A DNA stretch of 64,000 bases from Streptomyces sp. NBC_01283 (GTDB lineage: Bacteria > Actinomycetota > Actinomycetes > Streptomycetales > Streptomycetaceae). Position numbers and translations under genes: made by a program. The notes under the pieces are model-generated. The model had not been told where the DNA came from and made no database searches. It saw nothing but the letters and a program-made list of their open reading frames with translations. Positions 23,976-31,733 of this stretch are shown here, in pieces. The DNA lies in assembly GCF_041435335.1 (NCBI RefSeq), contig NZ_CP108430.1, forward strand, positions 7,529,001 to 7,593,000, in the 5' to 3' direction. Numbering within the stretch: position 1 is the stretch's first letter; each line of letters starts with the position of its first letter.

Positions 23976-25087
23976 GGTGCCGCCCGCCGGGGGCGGTAGG
24001 ACGCCAGCTCGGGGATGACTTCCTTGCCCAGGATCTCGATCGTGCGCAGGATCTCCTGGTGCTCCAGATAGCCCCACTGGACGTAGCAGATGAGCTGGTC
24101 GATGCCGAGGTCGGCGTAGCGCTTGGCCTTGCGGACGATCGTCTCCGCGTTGCCGATGAGGATCATGTCCCCGTCGTTGAACTCCTCGACGGGGACACTT
24201 CCTTCGATGATCGGGGTGAGGAAAGGGAAGGTCCGTTCGCGCTCCGCCGGGCTCAGGTGCGGCAGCTCCCAGTCGAGGGTGAACTGGGCGAGGTTGCGGT
24301 ACCACCAGGCGACGGAGTCCCAGACCCGCCGCGAGGGGCGGTCCGCCGCGTGCACCAGCGTGTACGCGCTCACGCGGTCCGTGGTGACGTCCGTGATCGG
24401 CGACGGCGTGCGCGCCGCGGCGCGGTAGGCGGCGACCTGACGGGCCATCGCGTCCAGCGGCTGCATGATCGAGAAGGAGAGCAGCCCGAGGCCCGCGGCG
24501 CCCGCCACCTCCGCCGAACCGGGGGACGTGGCGGCCATCCAGCACGGGGGATGCGGGTCCTGGGCCGGCTTCGGGGTGACCATCCGGCGGGGGAAGGTGA
24601 ACCGCTCGGACTCGTAGGCGAAGTACTCCTCGCGCCACATGCCCGTCACGATCTCGATCGCCTCGCGCCAGTCGGACCGCGACTGCTCCCGGTCGACGCC
24701 GAAGGCCGTCTGTTCCATGGGGGTCGAGCGTCCCGTGCCCCACTCGACGCGGCCGTCGGACAGCACGTCCACGGCAGCCACCTTCTCCGCGATCCGCTGC
24801 GGGGGCGTGAAGCCGAAGGGGGTGAGGGTGACGCCGAAGCCGAGGCGTATCCGCTCGGTGAGCCCTGCCAGATGCCCCAGGAGCACCTCGGGCGCCGGGC
24901 AGTGCGAGCGGCCCTCGCGGAAGTGGTGCTCCACGGCCCACACCGTGCGGAAGCCGACCCGGTCCGCGAGCCGGATCTGTTCCACGGCCTCGCGGTAGGC
25001 CCGCTGCTCGGCGGCGCGCTGGCCGTGCGGATGGGGCCCGTCCCAGGGCTTCGGCACGTCGATCTCGTACAGCACATCGAGGTCCAT
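23972..25087 (-). CDS. Luciferase-like (LLM class) flavin-dependent monooxygenase
   Basis: A 371-residue bacterial-luciferase-family oxidoreductase that uses reduced FMN or F420. Family features are VGFRTVWAVEHHFREG near residue 45, LTERIRLGFGVTLTPFG, the substrate/flavin loop VLSDGRVEWGTGRS, and GSVPVEEFNDGDMILIGNAE near the end. The ATG at 25087 has GAGGGAGGCAG upstream. It is the first gene of a three-gene operon. The gap before it carries four CGCAACG-like boxes. Proteins of this subgroup with an SDR partner take part in catabolic oxidation, but the substrate cannot be named from sequence. Confidence 0.88.
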   Translation of the reverse strand: MDLDVLYEIDVPKPWDGPHPHGQRAAEQRAYREAVEQIRLADRVGFRTVWAVEHHFREGRSHCPAPEVLLGHLAGLTERIRLGFGVTLTPFGFTPPQRIAEKVAAVDVLSDGRVEWGTGRSTPMEQTAFGVDREQSRSDWREAIEIVTGMWREEYFAYESERFTFPRRMVTPKPAQDPHPPCWMAATSPGSAEVAGAAGLGLLSFSIMQPLDAMARQVAAYRAAARTPSPITDVTTDRVSAYTLVHAADRPSRRVWDSVAWWYRNLAQFTLDWELPHLSPAERERTFPFLTPIIEGSVPVEEFNDGDMILIGNAETIVRKAKRYADLGIDQLICYVQWGYLEHQEILRTIEILGKEVIPELASYRPRRAAP

Positions 25088-25168
25088 CGCCTGCTGCCTC
25101 CCTCTCGACCGGGGTGCACGATGGGGCAGATCTGACGAAGTGTCAACCACTTGCCCGGGGCGACGGAA

Positions 25169-25247
25169 CGCAACGGACGAAACGGACCGCGCAACGAAGA
25201 CCCGCCATAAGGGGATGTACGCAACGATCATGCGGGCCTGCGCAAGG
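25169..25247. promoter_or_regulatory. CGCAACG box cluster between the LLM operon and the permease
   Basis: Exact copies of CGCAACG occur at 25169-25175, 25190-25196 and 25220-25226, and a one-mismatch copy (CGCAAGG) at 25241-25247. The steps are 21, 30 and 21 bases, i.e. close to two, three and two helical turns. The same heptamer is clustered in front of davA. An Lrp/AsnC regulator encoded 1.6 kb away is the natural candidate. The remaining 307-base gap contains only this cluster and the hairpins described separately. Confidence 0.55.
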
Positions 25248-25306
25248 TTGCTGCATTACGTACGTGAAGCGCGCCTCATAGAGTCGTCCGCTGTACGTGG
25301 TGTGGC

Positions 25307-25331
25307 GGGGACCGCCTGCTCGGCGGTCCCC
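25307..25331 (+). promoter_or_regulatory. Hairpin in the permease leader
   Basis: GGGGACCGCC (25307-25316) and GGCGGTCCCC (25322-25331) form a perfect 10-bp stem with loop TGCTC. A second weaker stem, GCTGCCG/CGGCAGC (25346-25352 with 25372-25378), ends just before the ribosome-binding site. The pair could attenuate permease expression. Confidence 0.45.
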
Positions 25332-25394
25332 ATCCATGCGTGGGAGCTGCCGCCGGTCCCGCCGACCTGACCGGCAGCGATGAAGGAGCCATGC

Positions 25395-26864
25395 GTGCTC
25401 GACCAAGGCGCACCCCCGCAGAACCGCCCAAGTCCCCAGGGGGCCGCGGGACTTGCCAGCCGCCTGATGCGGCGCAAGCCGGTGGAACTCCTGGTCGCGG
25501 AGGGCGGCCAGGGCGAAGGCGGCTCGCTGCGGCGCTCCCTCGGCATGTGGCAGCTGACCATGATCAGCATTGGTGCCACGCTCGGCACCGGCATCTTCGT
25601 CGTTCTCGGCGAGAGCGTCCCCAAGGCCGGGCCCGCCGTCACCATCTCCTTCGTGATCGCCGGACTCACCGCGCTCTTCTCCGCGCTCTCGTACGCCGAG
25701 CTGGCCGGCTCCATACCGGTCGCGGGCTCCTCGTACTCGTACGCGTACGCAACGATGGGCGAACTGATCGCCTGGGTCTGCGGCTGGTGCCTGGTCCTGG
25801 AGTACGGCGTGTCGGTCGCGGCCGTCGCCGTCGGCTGGGGTGAGTACCTCAACGAGCTGCTCGACGGAACGATCGGTGTCACCATCCCGGACACGCTCTC
25901 CGCGGCGCCCGGTGAGATCGACGGTGCCATCATCAACCTGCCCGGCCTGATCGTCGTCCTGCTCGCCATGGTGTTCCTGCTCGGCGGCGCCAAGGAGTCG
26001 GCGACGGCCAACACGATCATGGTCATCGTGAAGATCGCCGCACTGGTGCTCTTCTGCACCATCGGTTTCATGGGCTTCAAGTCCGGCAACTACTCCGACT
26101 TCATGCCGCTCGGCACGGCCGGGGTCAGCGCGGCGGCCGCGAGTCTCTTCTTCTCGTACATCGGCTTCGACGCCGCCTCCACTGCCGGTGAGGAAGCGAA
26201 GAACCCGCAGCGCGACCTGCCCCGCGCGATCATGCTGTCGCTGGTCATCGTCACGGCCCTCTACGTCCTGGTCGCCGCCGTCGCGGTGGGCGCCTGGAAC
26301 TGGAAGGACTTCGAGGGCTCCGAGGCGACGCTCGCCGCGATCATGAACGACGTCACCGGGCAGAGCATGTGGGGCACGATCCTCGCCGCCGGCGCCGTGA
26401 TCTCCATCGCGTCCGTCGTCCTGACCGTCCTCTACGGCCAGACCCGCGTCCTGTTCGCCATGTCCCGCGACGGCCTGGTCCCCAAGGTGTTCGGCAAGGT
26501 CAGCAAGAAGACCGGCACGCCCCGCGTGAACACCGTCATCGTGTCGCTGTTCTGCGGCGCGCTCGCCTCGGTCATCCCGCTCGGCAAGCTCGTCGACGCC
26601 ACCAGTATCGGCACGCTCTTCGCCTTCGGCCTGGTCAACATCGCGGTGATCGTGCTGCGCCGGACCCGCCCGGACATGCCGCGCACCTTCCGGGTGCCGC
26701 TCGGCTGGCTCTTCCCGGTGCTCGGCTTCGGCTTCTGCGCCTACAACATGTTCAGCCTCGACACCGTGACCTGGGTCGTGTTCGGTGTCTGGATGGCCGT
26801 CGGCCTCGTGTTCTACTTCCTGTACGGCATGAGCCGCTCCCGATTGGCCTCCGCAGAGAAGTGA
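25395..26864 (+). CDS. APC-superfamily amino-acid permease, cationic type
   Basis: A 489-residue secondary transporter with about 12 membrane helices. The first helix carries the family substrate-binding stretch SIGATLGTGIFVVLGE. Further APC signatures are ALSYAELAGSIPVAGSSYSY and FFSYIGFDAASTAGEEAKNP. The last two are typical of the CAT (cationic amino-acid) subfamily, so lysine, arginine or ornithine are likely substrates. The GTG at 25395 is favoured because AAGGAG lies six bases upstream; the ATG at 25380 would include that site. An Lrp-type regulator begins ten bases after the stop. Confidence 0.9.
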   Translation: MLDQGAPPQNRPSPQGAAGLASRLMRRKPVELLVAEGGQGEGGSLRRSLGMWQLTMISIGATLGTGIFVVLGESVPKAGPAVTISFVIAGLTALFSALSYAELAGSIPVAGSSYSYAYATMGELIAWVCGWCLVLEYGVSVAAVAVGWGEYLNELLDGTIGVTIPDTLSAAPGEIDGAIINLPGLIVVLLAMVFLLGGAKESATANTIMVIVKIAALVLFCTIGFMGFKSGNYSDFMPLGTAGVSAAAASLFFSYIGFDAASTAGEEAKNPQRDLPRAIMLSLVIVTALYVLVAAVAVGAWNWKDFEGSEATLAAIMNDVTGQSMWGTILAAGAVISIASVVLTVLYGQTRVLFAMSRDGLVPKVFGKVSKKTGTPRVNTVIVSLFCGALASVIPLGKLVDATSIGTLFAFGLVNIAVIVLRRTRPDMPRTFRVPLGWLFPVLGFGFCAYNMFSLDTVTWVVFGVWMAVGLVFYFLYGMSRSRLASAEK

Positions 26865-26874
26865 TCCACCCCCA

Positions 26875-27330
26875 GTGCGACTGAACGATCTCGACGAACG
26901 CATCGTGCACGCCCTCGCCGAGGACGCCCGCCGTTCCTACGCCGACATCGGCCAGCTGGTCGGGCTCTCCGCCCCCGCCGTGAAGCGGCGCGTGGACCGG
27001 CTCCGGGAGACCGGGGCCATCACGGGATTCACCGTGCGGGTCGACCCGGCCGCGCTGGGCTGGGAGACCGAGGGTTTCATCGAGATCTACTGCCGTCGCA
27101 ACACCTCGCCCGAGGCCATCCGCCGTGGCCTCGAGCGGTATCCGGAGATCGCGTCCGCCTCCACCGTCACCGGGGAGGCGGACGCCGTCGTCCAGGTCTT
27201 CGCCGCCGACATGCGGCACTTCGAGCGGGTGCTCGAACGGATCGCGGGGGAACCGTTCGTCGAGCGGACGAAGTCGGTGCTGGTGCTCTCGCCCTTGATG
27301 CGGAGATTCTCCTCCGGGGCACCTGCCTAG
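26875..27330 (+). CDS. Lrp/AsnC-family transcriptional regulator
   Basis: A 151-residue regulator. The N-terminal HTH covers residues ~3-60 (LDERIVHALAEDARRSYADIGQLVGLSAPAVKRRVDRL), and the C-terminal RAM ligand-binding domain follows (ASTVTGEADAVVQVFA). Lrp proteins form octamers or wrapped dimers and bind amino acids. It is the second gene after the amino-acid permease, only ten bases away, so it probably controls uptake in response to the transported amino acid. The CGCAACG box clusters before the permease and before davA are its likely targets. Confidence 0.92.
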   Translation: MRLNDLDERIVHALAEDARRSYADIGQLVGLSAPAVKRRVDRLRETGAITGFTVRVDPAALGWETEGFIEIYCRRNTSPEAIRRGLERYPEIASASTVTGEADAVVQVFAADMRHFERVLERIAGEPFVERTKSVLVLSPLMRRFSSGAPA

Positions 27331-27337
27331 AGGCCTC

Positions 27338-27907
27338 TTACGGCCGCTGATCCATCGGGCGTACGTGAAGGTCGCCGCTGCCGGGCCTTGTCCTGTCGAA
27401 CGGGGCCGCGCTCACGCACTTGGGCATGTCGTCCGGCAAGTCGTTCGGGATGCCGACCATGGCCCAGCTGTAGCCGAAGCGGTCGTGCCTGCCCTGGTCA
27501 TGGACCGTCACACCGATGCGCTTGCCGACCGCCCCCGCTAGGCCGCCGTCCGCCTTGGTGATGACCGCCGACACCGTGGCGACCTTCCCGCCGGTCAGCA
27601 GGCAGTCCACGCGAGCCTCGGCCGAGCCGCCGAACTTGGGGTGCTCCATGGAGTGGCTGATCTTGATGATGCCGTGCGCGGCCCCGGGGTCGTTCCGGTC
27701 CTCGGCGTCCAGACGGGCGTCGAGGGTGACGGTGGCCTCGTCGCCGGGGCGACGGTCCAGCTGTGCGGTTCCGGTCAGGGCGGCGGCCTCGCGCCCGGGG
27801 CGCGAGGCCGCCGACGCGGTCGCGGTCGCGGAGCCCGCGACTCCGGCGAGCGCGAGGAACGCGGCGCCCACGGCGACGACTCGGATGAACGTGGAACGGC
27901 GGTGCAT
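27338..27907 (-). CDS. Secreted protein, paralogue of the next gene
   Basis: A 189-residue exported protein of unknown function. A Sec signal peptide (RRSTFIRVVAVGAAFLALAGVAGSATA) is followed by AREAAALTGTAQL-like sequence and a beta-rich domain. Segments shared with the neighbour at 28115-28756 are EAAALTG, VDCLLTGGKVATV, VTVHDQGRHDRFGYSWA and a single late Cys (MPKCVSAAPF). Together with the Cys in DCLLTGG it could form a disulfide. The ATG at 27907 is chosen because the signal peptide starts there. It runs convergent to the Lrp gene, with only seven bases between stops. Confidence 0.85.
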   Translation of the reverse strand: MHRRSTFIRVVAVGAAFLALAGVAGSATATASAASRPGREAAALTGTAQLDRRPGDEATVTLDARLDAEDRNDPGAAHGIIKISHSMEHPKFGGSAEARVDCLLTGGKVATVSAVITKADGGLAGAVGKRIGVTVHDQGRHDRFGYSWAMVGIPNDLPDDMPKCVSAAPFDRTRPGSGDLHVRPMDQRP

Positions 27908-28026
27908 GGGAAGCCCCCGTCTGGCGGTGGTCCGCCCGGTCCCTCCGGGCGTGATCCACACTCCCGTGGGCCGGGCCCCGGTACATCGTGCGTGAGGGGG
28001 TGGCCCCCTCCGCCGTGCGGCGGGGA

Positions 28027-28073
28027 ACGGGTGGTTCGTGGGGCGGAGACGGGTGGTTCGTGGGGCGGAGACG
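28027..28073. repeat. Perfect 22-bp tandem duplication
   Basis: Two identical 22-base units (28027-28048 and 28049-28070), plus the first three bases of a third, lie in the 207-base gap between the two secreted paralogues. The unit is GC-rich and is not a codon multiple. The copy number may vary between strains. Confidence 0.9.
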
Positions 28074-28114
28074 CCGGGCCCGCCCGACCCCCGTACGGGC
28101 GGGACCCGGCGCGA

Positions 28115-28756
28115 TCAGTTGGTCGGGTACGTGACGTGCCAGGGCTTGACGTCGAAGTCGCCGGTGCCGTTCCTGACCTTCTCGAAGGGGGCCGAGCTCG
28201 TGCACTTGGGCAGCTTCCTGGTCCCGTCGGGGCCGCCCACCGCGGCCCAGCTGTAGCCCACGCGGTCGTGCCTGCCCTGGTCGTGGACCGAGAAGCCGAC
28301 GCGGCCGCCCTTGATGCCCTTGAGGTTCGATGCGGTGATGATGCCGGTGGCCGTGGCGACCTTGCCGCCCGTCATCAGGCAGTCGATGCGGCCTTCGGCC
28401 CAGCCGCCCTTGCCGCCCGGCTTGTCGAGGTGGACGAAGCGGAAGGTGCCGGTCGCCTTGTCCGGGCGCATGTTGTGGCGCTTGGCCAGATGGGCGTCGA
28501 AGGTGAACGTCACGTCCTCGGTGGTCTTGCGGTAGAGCTTCGCGCTGCCGGTGAGGGCCGCGGCCTCCCGGGCGTGGGTCTGCGAGGCCTGCGAGGTCTG
28601 CGAGGCGGCCCTGTGTGGTGTCCCGCCGTCGTCCGACGCCACGGCCGCCCCCGCGGCTCCCGCGCAGAGCAGCAGGGCGGTGCCGATGGCGATCGCGCGG
28701 CTGCGGCTGCTGGTCAGGCGGCTGTCGGTGATCCGGCTGAGTGCGTTGCGGCTCAC
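28115..28756 (-). CDS. Secreted protein, paralogue of the preceding gene
   Basis: A 213-residue exported protein. The N-terminus has Arg-rich positive residues and a hydrophobic core (AIAIGTALLLCAGAAGAAVA), then a Ser/Gln/Thr linker, then the conserved domain: REAAALTGSAKLYRK, RIDCLMTGGKVATATG, VGFSVHDQGRHDRVGYSWAAVGG and LPKCTSSAPF. The GTG at 28756 has GGAGGC just upstream. It lies upstream of and parallel to its paralogue. Both have very similar upstream blocks (CCCGGTCC-TTCCGGGCG and CCTCCGCCGTGCGGCGGGGA), which indicates duplication of gene plus promoter. I recognise no catalytic motif. Confidence 0.85.
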   Translation of the reverse strand: MSRNALSRITDSRLTSSRSRAIAIGTALLLCAGAAGAAVASDDGGTPHRAASQTSQASQTHAREAAALTGSAKLYRKTTEDVTFTFDAHLAKRHNMRPDKATGTFRFVHLDKPGGKGGWAEGRIDCLMTGGKVATATGIITASNLKGIKGGRVGFSVHDQGRHDRVGYSWAAVGGPDGTRKLPKCTSSAPFEKVRNGTGDFDVKPWHVTYPTN

Positions 28757-28939
28757 GGGGAGCCTCCGTCCGAAGTGCCGTTCACCCGGTCCTTCCGGGC
28801 GAGATCACGGTCTCGCGGCAGGGGGTCCCGGCACGTCCGGCCAGGGGCGGCATTCCGCCTCCGCCGTGCGGCGGGGATCACCCCCGCGCGCCCTGCGCCT
28901 GGGGGAGGACAGCGCTACGGCTCCGGCCCCATGCCACCG

Positions 28940-28999
28940 CGCAACGAATCGTCGCCGAAGGCCCCGTACGCGCAACGGATCACGCAGCTGCCCGCAACG
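28940..28999 (+). promoter_or_regulatory. CGCAACG box cluster upstream of davA
   Basis: Three exact copies of CGCAACG at 28940-28946, 28971-28977 and 28993-28999, with steps of 31 and 22 bases. The first two share the wider form CGCGCAACG-A/G-ATC. They lie 83-142 bases before the davA ATG within a 325-base gap that otherwise shows only the promoter block of the divergent secreted-protein gene. Confidence 0.55.
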
Positions 29000-29081
29000 C
29001 TCGCGCCTTGTCCGGGCAGGGCCGCCGACCGTACGGTCTAACGGACCCCACCTGCCCCTTCGTACGCCCCGAGGATCCGCC

Positions 29082-29879
29082 ATGCCTGCGCTGCGCACCG
29101 CCCTGCTCCAGAGTTCCGGGCAGCTCGGCTCCGTCGCCGAGAACCTCAAGGCGCTCGACGACGCCGCGGGCCGTGCCGCCGCGGCGGGAGCCGGACTTCT
29201 CGTGGCGCCCGAGCTGTACCTCACCGGGTACGCGATCGGCGACGACGTCGCGCGCCTCGCCGAGGCCGCCGACGGGGCGTCGGCCGCCGCGCTCGCCGAG
29301 ACCGCCGCACGCCACGGCGTCGCGATCGCCTACGGCTACCCGGAGCGGGACGGGGAGCGGGTCTTCAACTCCGTCCAGCTGATCGGCCCCGACGGCGAGC
29401 GCCTGGCGAACTACCGCAAGACCCACCTCTTCGGCTGCTTCGAGCGCGACTCCTTCACCCCCGGTGAGCAGACCGTCGTACAGGCGGAGCTGGGCGGTCT
29501 GCGGATCGGCCTGATGATCTGCTACGACGTGGAGTTCCCGGAGAACGTCCGCGCGCACGCCCTCGCGGGCACCGATCTGCTGCTCGTCCCCACGGCCCAG
29601 ATGCACCCCTTCCAGTTCGTCGCCGAGTCGGTCGTGCCGGTGCGGGCCTTCGAGAACCAGATGTACGTCGCCTACGTCAACCGGGTCGGCAAGGAAGGGG
29701 AGTTCGAGTTCGTCGGGCTCTCCACGCTGGCCGGTCCCGACGGGGTGGCACGCGTCCGGGCGGGACGCGAGGAGCAGCTCGTGTTCGCCGACGCCGACCC
29801 CGCCTTCCTCGCCGCGTCGCGCGAGGCCAACCCCTACCTCCGCGACCGCCGCCCGGGTCTGTACGCGTCCCTGGTCTGA
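29082..29879 (+). CDS. davA: Nitrilase-family amidase, probable 5-aminopentanamidase (DavA)
   Basis: A 266-residue carbon-nitrogen hydrolase. The catalytic triad is present: Glu44 in APELYLTGY, Lys113 in NYRKTHLFG and Cys147 in MICYDVEFPEN. Length and segments such as YGYPERDG, FNSVQLIGPDG and RKTHLFG match DavA of Pseudomonas putida, which turns 5-aminovaleramide into 5-aminovalerate and ammonia. The davB-like gene follows 57 bases downstream, the same two-step partner. Ribosome-binding site GAGG lies seven bases before the ATG. Another amide, such as indole-3-acetamide, cannot be excluded from this gene alone. Confidence 0.82.
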   Translation: MPALRTALLQSSGQLGSVAENLKALDDAAGRAAAAGAGLLVAPELYLTGYAIGDDVARLAEAADGASAAALAETAARHGVAIAYGYPERDGERVFNSVQLIGPDGERLANYRKTHLFGCFERDSFTPGEQTVVQAELGGLRIGLMICYDVEFPENVRAHALAGTDLLLVPTAQMHPFQFVAESVVPVRAFENQMYVAYVNRVGKEGEFEFVGLSTLAGPDGVARVRAGREEQLVFADADPAFLAASREANPYLRDRRPGLYASLV

Positions 29880-29936
29880 CGCCCCCGAGCTCCCCTCTTC
29901 TTCTGTCCTGCCGTTCCCGCAAGGAGTCCGTACCCC

Positions 29937-31646
29937 ATGACGTCCACGGTGCCCACCGCCGTCCAGCACACCGACGCCCAGCCGCCGATCACCATGTTCG
30001 GTCCGGACTTCCCTTACGCGTACGACGATTTCCTCGCCCACCCGGCGGGCCTCGGCCAGATACCCGCGACCGAACACGGCACGGAGGTCGCGGTCATCGG
30101 CGGCGGCCTGTCCGGCATCATCGCGGCGTACGAGCTGATGAAGATGGGCCTCAAGCCCGTCGTCTACGAGGCCGACCAGATCGGCGGCCGGCTGCGCACC
30201 GTCGGCTTCGACGGCTGCGACCCCTCGCTGACCGCGGAGATGGGCGCGATGCGCTTCCCGCCGTCCTCGACGGCGCTCCAGCACTACATCGACCTGGTGG
30301 GCCTCAAGACCCAGGCGTTCCCCAACCCCCTCGCGGAGTCGACCCCCTCGACGGTCGTCGACCTCAAGGGCGAGTCCCACTACGCGACGTCCGTCGACGA
30401 CCTGCCGCAGGTCTACCGCGACGTGATGAACGCCTGGAACTCCTGCCTGGAGGAGGGCGCCGACTTCTCCGACATGAACCGCGCCCTGCGCGAGCGCGAC
30501 GTACCGAAGATCCGTGAGATCTGGTCCAAGCTCGTCGAGAAGCTCGACAACCAGACCTTCTACGGCTTCCTCTGCGAGTCCGAGGCCTTCAAGTCCTTCC
30601 GGCACCGCGAGATCTTCGGCCAGGTCGGCTTCGGCACGGGCGGCTGGGACACCGACTTCCCGAACTCCATCCTGGAGATCCTGCGCGTCGTCTACACCGA
30701 GGCCGACGACCACCACCGCGGCATCGTCGGCGGCAGCCAGCAGCTTCCCCTGCGCCTGTGGGACCGTGAGCCGCAGAAGATCGTGCACTGGGCGCCCGGC
30801 ACGTCCCTGAGCTCGCTGCACGAGGGCGGTCTGCCGAAGCCCGCCGTGACCCGGCTCGACCGCACCGCGGGCAACCGCGTCACCGTCACCGACTCCTCGG
30901 GCGACATCCGCACCTACCAGGCGGCCATCTTCACCGCCCAGTCCTGGCTGCTGCTCTCCAAGATCGCCTGTGACGACACCCTCTTCCCCATCGACCACTG
31001 GACGGCGATGGAGCGGACCCACTACATGGAGTCCTCCAAGCTGTTCGTGCCGGTCGACAGGCCGTTCTGGCTGGACAAGGCCGTCGACGACAGGGGGAAC
31101 CCGACCGGGCGTGACGTCATGTCGATGACGCTCACCGACCGCATGACGCGCGGGACCTACCTGCTCGACGACGGCCCGGACAAGCCCGCCGTCATCTGCC
31201 TCTCCTACACCTGGTGCGACGACAGCCTGAAGTGGCTGCCGCTGTCGGCGAACGAGCGCATGGAGGTCATGCTCAAGTCGCTCGGCGAGATCTATCCCAA
31301 GGTCGACATCCGCAAGCACATCATCGGCAACCCGGTGACCGTGTCGTGGGAGAACGAGCCCTACTTCATGGGCGCCTTCAAGGCGAACCTGCCGGGCCAC
31401 TACCGCTACCAGCGGCGCCTGTTCACGCACTTCATGCAGGAGACGTTGCCCGAGGACAAGCGGGGTATCTTCCTCGCCGGTGACGACATCTCGTGGACGG
31501 CCGGTTGGGCCGAGGGTGCGGTCCAGACCGCGCTGAACGCGGTGTGGGGCGTCATGCACCACTTCGGTGGTGCGACCGATGCGACCAACCCCGGGCCGGG
31601 CGATGTGTACGACGAGATCGCCCCGGTGGAACTGCCGGAGGACTGA
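29937..31646 (+). CDS. davB: Flavin monoamine oxidase family, probable lysine 2-monooxygenase (DavB)
   Basis: A 569-residue FAD enzyme. The dinucleotide motif VIGGGLSGIIAAYELMKMG starts near residue 52, followed by the acidic VVYEADQIGGRLRT. C-terminal FAD contacts are in IFLAGDDISWTAGWAEGAVQ. Stretches such as FGPDFPYAYDDFLAHPAGLG, HREIFGQVGFGTGGWDTDFP and PYFMGAFKANLPGHYRY agree closely with what I recall of Pseudomonas DavB, which oxidatively decarboxylates L-lysine to 5-aminovaleramide. Distance to tryptophan 2-monooxygenases is greater. Together with davA it would form 5-aminovalerate; the later steps (DavT, DavD) are not in this window. Confidence 0.82.
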   Translation: MTSTVPTAVQHTDAQPPITMFGPDFPYAYDDFLAHPAGLGQIPATEHGTEVAVIGGGLSGIIAAYELMKMGLKPVVYEADQIGGRLRTVGFDGCDPSLTAEMGAMRFPPSSTALQHYIDLVGLKTQAFPNPLAESTPSTVVDLKGESHYATSVDDLPQVYRDVMNAWNSCLEEGADFSDMNRALRERDVPKIREIWSKLVEKLDNQTFYGFLCESEAFKSFRHREIFGQVGFGTGGWDTDFPNSILEILRVVYTEADDHHRGIVGGSQQLPLRLWDREPQKIVHWAPGTSLSSLHEGGLPKPAVTRLDRTAGNRVTVTDSSGDIRTYQAAIFTAQSWLLLSKIACDDTLFPIDHWTAMERTHYMESSKLFVPVDRPFWLDKAVDDRGNPTGRDVMSMTLTDRMTRGTYLLDDGPDKPAVICLSYTWCDDSLKWLPLSANERMEVMLKSLGEIYPKVDIRKHIIGNPVTVSWENEPYFMGAFKANLPGHYRYQRRLFTHFMQETLPEDKRGIFLAGDDISWTAGWAEGAVQTALNAVWGVMHHFGGATDATNPGPGDVYDEIAPVELPED

Positions 31647-31690
31647 TCAGGAGCGCCGTCTCACCTGGGGCGCGTGGGAGTCCGCCGACC

Positions 31691-31731
31691 GGCTGTGGCT
31701 GGTCGCGCGGTTCCCCGCGCCCCTTCGGGCT
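31691..31731. repeat. Interspersed intergenic repeat, copy C
   Basis: Contains GGCTGGTCGCGCGGTTCCCC then GCGCCCC, matching copies A and B. It lies between the convergent davB and LLM genes, ending three bases before the LLM stop codon. Confidence 0.7.
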
Positions 31732-31733
31732 CT

